From Irineochytrium annulatum (lineage: Eukaryota > Chytridiomycota > Chytridiomycetes > Chytridiales > Chytridiaceae), in NCBI GenBank assembly GCA_027600665.1, contig JADGJL010000651.1, positions 1-16,364 of the forward strand: a stretch of DNA of 16,364 nt. The letters run 5' to 3'. Below, piece by piece: positions 6,696 through 16,364 of the stretch (the stretch's first letter is position 1; the number at the start of each line of letters is the position of its first letter). Below the pieces are notes generated by a model. It was not told where the DNA came from and did not search any database. It worked only from the letters and a program-made list of their open reading frames with translations. The translations under genes were made by a program, and so were the position numbers.

Positions 6696-9109
6696 ATGAG
6701 CGTCACCTTGGAGCCATCGACCTCTGGGTCGCTATCAGACATGCCAGACCTCCCGATATACAGAAGCGGGACCGTCGTTGCGTCCAACTCCGTCCCGAAT
6801 GCGAGCAAGAGCGGCCTCAAGTCCTTCAGTGAGTATGTGAAGCCCAACTACATCGACCCGGGCCAGTCTTGTAAGTGGAGTCATTGAGGGTGAGGCGGCA
6901 AGGACTGAAAGCGGGCATAGTCTGGGACGACAGGAAGCTGGTAAATTCCAAGCTCCGCGTGCCGTCGCTTTGGGCCCTCGGCTCCGGCATTATGGCGTCA
7001 GGCGCCCTAACGACATGGCAACAAGCATTTGTTTACGGACCAGGCGTGGCGTGGATTGGCTTTGTAAGCGCATGTCAGAACTTAATTCTTGCTAATATCG
7101 GCTTGATCAGGGCATAATGGCAGCATGGCAAGCATTGTTCGCGATAGTCCTCGTGGACCTCATGCAGATCCTACCTTTGGCCGGGGGTGTAACCGCTTAT
7201 TCGCGAGCTGCGTTCGGTATGTAGCACCTGGAATGCTTGCTTAAAGCATTATTGTGAGAATTTACATTCGTGAACAGGTCCCCTTGTTGGAAGTGTGGCC
7301 GGACACTGTTTGAGCGCCTTTTATACCATTTCTTTGGCCACAAACGTCATCGTTGTTGCAAAGTGGTTTACCAAGATGGGCCTAACGGCCGAAAGCGCCG
7401 AGCCACTTTGGTGGCCTGTATTATTGTTCGTAGCGTTCGCCGTACCAGCAGCTGGTTCCAGGGTTTTTTTTACCCTCTTGATTGTGCTCGCGCTTTGTTC
7501 GACCACAGTAAGTCGTACGATCTTTTTGCACTTCATAGAACGCATCGGATCTCACTGTGACAACCACAGATGGCAGCGATAATGATTTTTTACAACTTCA
7601 CCAGTATCGACCTTGTTAGTAACACCATAGAAAGCCTTTACCGCGAGTGCTTCCAATACACCCCAGGCTGTCTGGACACAGACATTAACAACTGGATTGT
7701 TGAGAACAACATGTGGTCCCAGGTGGATTACTACACCAATCTGACATACAACACTACTGGAAGTTTTAGTCGGCCTAATACTACGGCCGTCGATCCAAAT
7801 GGTGCCAATTATAAGGCTCAATACGTTAAGCTTGACTTCGATATACTATCAGGGCTTTTTCCGATGGGAGTTTCTCGTAAGAACGGCGCTCCCTATTTTG
7901 TATTTACCCAGAAAGGATGGGGGACTGACTCATTTTCTAGCGTTTATTTTCACGGTATGTCAAACCTATATGTATATCATGACAGGCTTGGAAACGATTG
8001 CGAGGGCAGCCGAAGAATCAGCCAACTTTCGAAGCGACGGCAAGAAGGCAGTCATGCTGACCGCAGTCACCTGTCTCGCCCAACTTTTTGGCAATGTTTT
8101 CTTCGTAGTCGCTAAACCTCCTGGAGCGGCTGCTATGACTAAAATGAAGGGCCACCCTTCGCTGTACGTTGCCGCATCTCTCACGGGCGTCGACCAAAGT
8201 CAGGGCGACGACCCTGCATTAGTATTCGCCTTTGCAATCATACCAGTGAGCGTTATTTTTCGGGGCGGTTGTGAGAAACCAGGAGGATTCTAACGCTTAC
8301 ATACGGTGTCCATGCATGATCTAAGTTCATCGCGTCAACCCTCGCAATCGCGTTTGCCTACAGCCGACTCTGCCATAATTTTTCCAAGTCAGGGTATTTG
8401 CCTGCGTGGCTTTCGATCACGAAGGTCCCCGGCTTCCCCGGTGTCGCAATTCCATGGCCCGCCTACCTTTCGGGATATGTACTCGCGAACATCAAGTGCT
8501 TCTGCACGCTGCTCGATCCCATTCTTGGCAACAATGTCTACGTCATAACCAACCTGAACCAAAGCGCCGACATATTCAACTGCATCGGATATATAATGAC
8601 AGGCATTGCATATATCCACCTGGCACGCCGAGTTAAAGGCGAGTGGAAGAGAACATTTGTGGGAATCCCGGCGACGATTGGTGCGAGCCCAATTTTTTCT
8701 TTTTTTGCCTGTGCTCTTTGCCAACATACGCGTCCGCTATAGTTTTCATCATCATCACATCTGCAATACTCGTGAATATGGTGCGCCAGTCGCCATACCT
8801 CGTATCCTTGGCGATCTGCTCGGTAGACTTTCTCATCGGCTTTACATTTGTTTTCCGAAATAGAAAAAATTTGAAGCTCACTGTGGAAGGCAAGTCAACC
8901 CTTTTGATTAGAGTTTTTTCGCCCCTAACGTCCTCGCAGAAGTCTTCATTCAGACTCGTCTTGAATTGAAAAACAATGAAGACATGAAGATTCATCCTTT
9001 TCAAAAAACAAGCCTTGACCCTGTCGCCTCGGCGACACTGGTGGAACTGTCGACAATCCAGTCCTCTCCCGAGAGCCCCATTGCAGTAGAGGCCCGGCGG
9101 CCCTCATAG
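6696..9109 (+). CDS. APC-family permease paralogue B (amino acid/ethanolamine permease-like)
   Basis: A polytopic plasma-membrane transporter, paralogous to the minus-strand gene at 2666-5081. Nine exons: 6696-6870, 6921-7063, 7111-7216, 7278-7507, 7570-7876, 7941-8245, 8326-8680, 8743-8889 and 8940-9109 (645 residues). The N-terminal 58 residues are polar and cytosolic. TM1 carries the APC-type G79-S80-G81 after LWAL. TM2-TM3 has ILPLAGGVTAYSRAAFGP, and TM6 has MTGLETIARAAEES followed by NFRSDGKKAV. Before TM6 is an extended loop of about 78 residues with Cys245 and Cys252 in CFQYTPGC and N-glycosylation sites NLT and NTT. TM7-TM12 follow in exons 6-8, and the C-terminal tail of about 55 residues is longer than in paralogue A. 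The last intron is GC-AG. The overall pattern resembles fungal ethanolamine permease-like members of APC, but the substrate is not known. Confidence 0.87.
8890..8939 (+). other. GC-AG last intron of permease B
   Basis: Exon 8 ends GTGGAAG and the intron begins GCAAGT at 8890. It has a CCTAACG branch site near 8925 and ends CGCAG at 8939. Removing it restores the frame EVFIQTRLE, which matches EIFIKG at the same place in paralogue A. Confidence 0.85.
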
Positions 9110-9231
9110 GTCGGCTAGCGTAATAACAGGAAAAGAAATACTTTGGGATTGGGAGGCCAGAAGGACGGTCACTACGTGACTTATCATTTGGTACATGCGA
9201 AGGTTCATGCCATCGAATGGTTCCCAGCACC

Positions 9232-9240
9232 TATATAAAA
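9232..9240 (+). promoter_or_regulatory. TATA box
   Basis: TATATAAAA on the plus strand, the best TATA box in the window. It lies 120 bases after the stop of permease B. The nearest ATG after it, at 9274, opens only a 42-codon frame rich in Pro and His that I do not trust. The box may belong to the damaged gene that follows. Confidence 0.5.
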
Positions 9241-9574
9241 GACGTGCTTTCGACGACATCTTGTTTTTCCGTGATGGCGATATCCCTACCTCACAACAGA
9301 GGGCCGTGCTTCCACATGGCTCGTCGTGCTTCTCATTCGAAAAACCCACCGCCCACTATTCCCAGAGTTCCCCATCCACATCCTCATATTCCGCTGTGAG
9401 CTCCTCTCTCGCGCCAGACCTAGCTTCGGCTGCCCAGGCAACCTTCGACACCGCCACCACGTCCTATTGCTCCCTTCCAAACCATGATCCATCCCCGCAG
9501 CTCTCCCTTTGCTTCCTATGCCTCTCTAGCAGCGTAACTCCAGCTCACGCCGCTCACGTTCCTCGTCCGCAAGC

Positions 9575-10291
9575 TTGAGCTCCTTCACCGATCTGTGTCC
9601 TACTCCTCACCCCCTCGCATCTCCTCCGTCGTCACACCTCTCCGCTCACCGCCATGTCGGCGTTAAACGCGTTGTGCTCTCCAACGCTAACTGCATCGAC
9701 CTCCTTGCCGACATTAAAGCACTGGCGAGGCGTCGTGCACGGGATGGAGTACCTCCGCCGGCGCAACCGGAAGCACTCAGGTGGACCCTAGTAGGATCGG
9801 CACATGAAGCACTTGATGCTCTGGATCGAGTGGCCTTCGCAATCGAAAATATCCGCGTTTAAGTCGGCGAGGGAGTCCACCATCCACTACCCCAGTATGT
9901 CCTAGACGAGCTGGAGGCCTGCGCGATAGACTACTCTTTCCTGTCCTCGTGTATTATCAGTCGGGCGCAGATCACGTCGCCTCTCCCATCCTAGCCGCAA
10001 ACCTCCCGGCGGGATGGCTTCCGTGGGGTTCGAGTGGGAATCGGCATCGCAGCGTCCAGGGCGGGGATCTCTTCAAAGAAAATTAGTCGTTTATCCCCCA
10101 TCAAGATCGGCACTTTGGCAACTCACTCACTGTCGGGGCGGAGGCGACCAGTCCCAGTCGCTGACACCTCTTTCGGTGCTTTCCAGGAAAGCCGCGATTT
10201 GAACAACGGCTGCCCCCCCGCGCCATTGAGGCCCGGCCTCAGGAAATACCAGCGGGGTAGCTGCAGGGCCTTTGACGCGGACGCGTCGTGA
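9575..10291 (+). pseudogene. Decayed protein-coding region, family unknown
   Basis: One plus-strand frame stays protein-like over about 700 bases but is cut by TAA at 9860-9862 and TAG at 9992-9994 before ending at 10291. The stretch from about 9660 to 9859 reads VKRVVLSNANCIDLLADIKA and goes on through a helical, charged region. After the TAA the same frame continues QYVLDELEACAIDYSFLSS. Near 9990 a shifted frame (ILAANLPAGWLPWG) looks better than the original one, which suggests a frameshift. No ATG opens the main frame, no intron that removes the TAA fits, and I do not recognise the protein. A CT-rich leader and a TATA box at 9232 lie upstream. A rapidly evolving spliced gene that I mis-modelled is the alternative. 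Confidence 0.4.
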
Positions 10292-11005
10292 GCCAATATT
10301 GGGGGTCAGATTTGGCCGGACTGCTCGGCTGGTCAACCGTGCCTAAGCGTGCAGGTGCAAGCGGCTGTCTGCCACGTTGAAGTTGGTGGCCACGGCAAGA
10401 TATAGCGGCATCACCGCTCATCGCCAACCCGAAAGCCTGTTTCCGCACGGCCATGCTGGCGCACGAGGGCCAGCCACTGCATCGTAACGCGTAGAATGAC
10501 ACGTAGATGACTTTCCTTTCTTGCAAACCGCCATCACCCTGCATCCCTCATCCCTGTCCCACAACAAGTCGGTTCCGACAGCCTCCGCACGCTATCATCG
10601 TTCAAACCATCACGACCACCTCCCATCTGATCTGATCTATCGCCACTCTGCGGGGCCTGCTTTAAACCCAAACACAGCTATTGACGGAGGCGTAATATTC
10701 AAGTTCAGAAGCCCCGTCACAAAGTTTAAACCAAGCCAATATGCGCCGTTACATATTAGGGTCATCAGCTTTGGAACTTACGTTTCTGGGATATATGTTG
10801 ATAAGAATGCGTTTATGTCATATAAGTGCAATCAGAGCTGTTGCTCAAACTTGTAGGCCCGCAGAATATGGAGATGAGGTGACGGCGATAAGAGGCGAGG
10901 TTGAATATGAGAGCGAGATGCAATGAAAGAGGTAGAACACAAGAAACTATGAACAGCCAAATAAATGAGCCCAGGATACGTAGAGGAGGGTCGAGGCGTC
11001 AACCT
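10292..11005. other. Intergenic region
   Basis: I see no supported gene in this stretch. Short frames on both strands lack protein-like composition and start signals. The part from about 10680 to 10960 is AT richer and probably holds the 3' untranslated region of the minus-strand RING gene. No RNA gene or repeat was found. Confidence 0.4.
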
Positions 11006-12832
11006 CTACAGCTTCTGTGCGACTATGTCCTCTAACGACGGCACGTCGTGCCCCTCAACTGGCCAGACAACCCACGCCGTCACCCTCGGTGCATTCCCGT
11101 CCTCGGCGATCGCAGGTATATCCGACCTCAGCACGACCAGAGACGGCCCGTTCGTTTTATCGGCCCTCCCTTTCTCTATGCCACCCAACGTCAATAACCC
11201 AATCAGCGCCGCCGTCGCCGACGCGAGCAAGACCGCCATAATTACGGCGGACGCGAACCTCGACCACCGACTCCCGCCAACAACGCCGTCCAAGGATGTC
11301 CCAGCAGCCGCATACGGACCCCCGACGACACGGGCGCCGCCCACACGTCGTCGGAGGTGGCCCAAAGCAGCGGCGGCGGAGGACGTTGGCGCCGCCGCGG
11401 GTCCCGTGGCGGAAGGGTTGCCGCGCAGAAGGGACACGAGCGTGGCGCGGTCCTGCGGTGTTACGGCGCAGTACGGGTGCAGGCATCGTGGCGGATCGAT
11501 CTCGGTCGCGACGAGGGTCGGGTCAGATTTCGCTATTGTACAATAACCATCAGCGAAAATGCGTGAAAGAAAGGAGAGATGAAAAGAAAAGGGAGGCTTA
11601 CCAAGCCCGATCTCACACCACATGACGTGTCTCCTCAACGCGATGCGCGGCCCTGTCCACCCACAGCCCAGGGACGAGAAGGGGCATCGCACCTCGAGGC
11701 AGTCAACTCTTGCCTGCTTGTCGGATGCGGGGAGAAGCGTGCGCTCGGAGAGGTGACCGCGGCAGAAGGGGCATCGCTCGGATCGACGGTGGCGGGACCA
11801 GTGGTGAACGCAGTTGAGGCAGACCTCGACGCCGCAGCAACTTGTTGTTCGGGCCTGTATCCAAATATGCAACAACAAGAGATCAGTAAACGTGGGGGTA
11901 TTGTATGTAAACGAAAAAGGTAGCTTAGGAGTTAAAGCTTAAAGAGGAGTTACCTGGTCAAATACACAAGCACACAGGGGACACAGAATGCTATCCCAGT
12001 CGCCCTCCCAGTTGCAAATCGGGCTCGACGGCATAGCGGGGTAAGCCACGGGATACGCAGGTGGGACAGGCGAGCTGACGACGGTGGACGATGATGAGGA
12101 AGACGAGGACTTTGTTGACGACTCGGAATTGATTGACGCCGATGGTGAGGAAGACAGCGGCGCAGCCTCGACCTCCACCGCGGGGCCATCCATCAGTACG
12201 ACGAGCGACGACGACCCATCCTCAGTAACATGCAGCTGACCCAGTTCAGCCGCCCTCTCCGTCTCCCTCTCCCTCTGCATCTCCCTCTCCCGCTCCCTCT
12301 CTCGCTCCCGCCCCCGCTCCTCCTCCCTCTGCCTCGCGTAATGGTCCTCAACATCGGGACACCGGCAGTCGTCCGAGTGAACGTAGTCATATTGAAAGCT
12401 CGGCCGATAAGCCAACAGACTTAAGCTCGGCGTCGCAGCCGGCTGAGCCTCCTGATGAACATGCACATTGGCTGCGTAGGTCGGCTGACCACTCCCTCCG
12501 ACGACGACGCCCGTGCCGTCGACATTTGCGCGGCCATGCCTGAGCCACATCCACCACCGCTCGAACCGCGACGGGATGCCGACAAACTCTGGCGTCTCGG
12601 AGGGGGCGGGAGATGCCACCGGATGCACAGCGGGCGTCGCGACGGGGAAGGAGTCGCGGTGGAGGTAGACGCGGTATCGGTTGGTAGGGTCCTCATCGAC
12701 GAACGACAAATTGGCGCCGCCCGAATGGCTGAACGATGTCGACGGGAGCGGTGGCAGGGTAGAAGGGAGCGGCGGCGGTGGCGGCCCGTACGGCGTCGGG
12801 CGGAGGACAAACGGGAGCGAGTGTCTCGGCAT
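11006..12832 (-). CDS. RING-like and TRAF-type zinc-finger protein with C-terminal membrane segment
   Basis: Probably a membrane-anchored E3 ubiquitin ligase. Three exons on the minus strand: 12832-11954, 11854-11602 and 11532-11006 (552 residues). Residues 1-190 are Pro/Ser rich. A charged Arg-Glu repeat, likely helical, follows, then a Ser-rich linker. A RING-like finger spans the first splice junction: C284-x2-C287, C299/C300, C305-x2-C308 and C321-x2-C324. The usual CGH is CCGV, so the histidine ligand is missing and a second Cys may replace it, as in RBBP6-type fingers. A TRAF-type finger follows with C350-x6-C357-x11-H369-x3-C373. A hydrophobic segment at about 470-495 should anchor it in a membrane, with a short polar tail. 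The start is uncertain: the frame is open upstream to about 13168 but has no earlier ATG, so an extra 5' exon is possible. Intron 2 (11601-11533) is 69 nt and lacks stops. Confidence 0.75.
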
Positions 12833-13709
12833 TGGGCGGGGATACTGCGGAGGCGAGCGGACCGGAACGATGGCTGCGGTGAACTGGGATAGGGAGGACG
12901 ACGACGGCACGGCCGGGAGCCGGGGAGGAGTTGGCGGGAGCTGTGGAGGCCGTTGTGGGCTAAAAGACGCGTCGCTGCTCCAGCGATGGAATCGGAGTCG
13001 GAGATCTAAAACACCTGGGCTTGAACAATAGCAGGAAGAAAGCAAGGCAGATACTATCAAATCCTGGGAGTTGGCCAGAGATATTGAAGGCCAGAGGTTC
13101 CGTCGCGCAGTAAGTAGTTCTGGCGTCCGAGAAGGCGCGGAAAGATGTTGGAGGTTGGGTTGTGCCAAGTTGGAGCAGGATGGAGTAAAACAGGTTTAAT
13201 GAACGCCCACTAGGGTCGGAAGTCCTTCATTATTCACCAAACAGAACTTAAAAGTCTGGCTAGCGTACTTCATAAAGATGAAGAAAGAAAAAGCGAAAAA
13301 TGACGACGAAAAATCACAAACCAACGAAAATGAGAAGGGAAGCATGGGATGAGATGAAAGAGCGATGCTATTAAACACTACCTAAAGTGGAAAAAGGGGT
13401 GGAAGTTATACGTAACAAACTATGAAAAACAACGACGAAGGCGGAAATGGTGCAGACGGAAAAAGGAGGAGCAGGGATAGCCGGGAAGCCACAGGAACAA
13501 TTGGGTATAACGATTTTCGACAGAGCCGCCTTGCCCAACACGTTGGTCATGAGGGACAAACTAACCACAGTAAAAACGTCAACAGATAAGGAGAGCTAAC
13601 CCTCGCAAGAGGAAGATGAAAAAGCAAGAAGACGCCCGACCGTAGGTATTTACCTATCCAACCGACCCTCGCCCAACCACCCTCTCTCCCTTTCTCACTC
13701 TAAAGTCCT
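12833..13709. other. Intergenic region upstream of the RING gene
   Basis: This region lies between the stop of the mutase gene at 13710 and the proposed start of the RING gene, both on the minus strand. From 12833 to 13168 the minus strand stays open in the RING frame and is Pro/Ser rich, so it may be leader or extra coding sequence. From 13200 to 13600 it is purine rich on the plus strand with no convincing gene. It should carry the promoter of the RING gene and the 3' end of the mutase transcript. Confidence 0.45.

Positions 13710-16364
<2,655 letters not shown>

Overview
This window reads as nuclear DNA of a filamentous fungus, most likely a basidiomycete of the Agaricomycetes type. The genes are broken by many short introns (about 50-100 nt, mostly GT-AG with CTNAY-like branch sites). 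Leaders ahead of start codons are pyrimidine rich, genes are compact on both strands, and one gene is an unmistakable eukaryotic-type UDP-galactopyranose mutase. Nothing looks bacterial: there are no operons, Shine-Dalgarno sites or CRISPR arrays. All exon models are built by hand from splice signals and reading frames.

Layout. At 490-2007 (+) lies a three-exon gene for a low-complexity protein of unknown function. From 2666 to 9109 is the most striking block. Two paralogous, multi-exon membrane transporters of the APC (amino acid-polyamine-organocation) type sit head to head, on the minus strand at 2666-5081 and on the plus strand at 6696-9109. All eight intron positions and phases match between them, six of nine exons have exactly the same length, and both keep a GC-AG last intron. 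In the 1.6 kb between their starts is a small gene (5721-5928) for a 49-residue peptide with a clear signal sequence, a TATA-like box and a poly(A) signal. A perfect 30-bp tandem duplication covers its last codons and stop.

After the plus-strand transporter, a TATA box at 9232 precedes about 1 kb of broken protein-like reading frame (9575-10291) that I read as a decayed gene of unknown family. Two minus-strand genes follow in tandem. One (11006-12832) encodes a RING-like plus TRAF-type zinc-finger protein with a C-terminal membrane segment. The other (13710-15396) encodes UDP-galactopyranose mutase, the enzyme that makes UDP-galactofuranose for cell-wall and surface glycans. The last ~950 bp holds the mutase upstream region, GC rich and then AT richer, with a 13-bp tandem repeat near the end.

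How they fit together. The mutase and the RING/TRAF protein are probably unrelated neighbours. The transporter-peptide-transporter arrangement is the part that could be a functional unit: a secreted peptide made between two diverged small-molecule permeases that may share regulatory DNA. That link is inference from position only.
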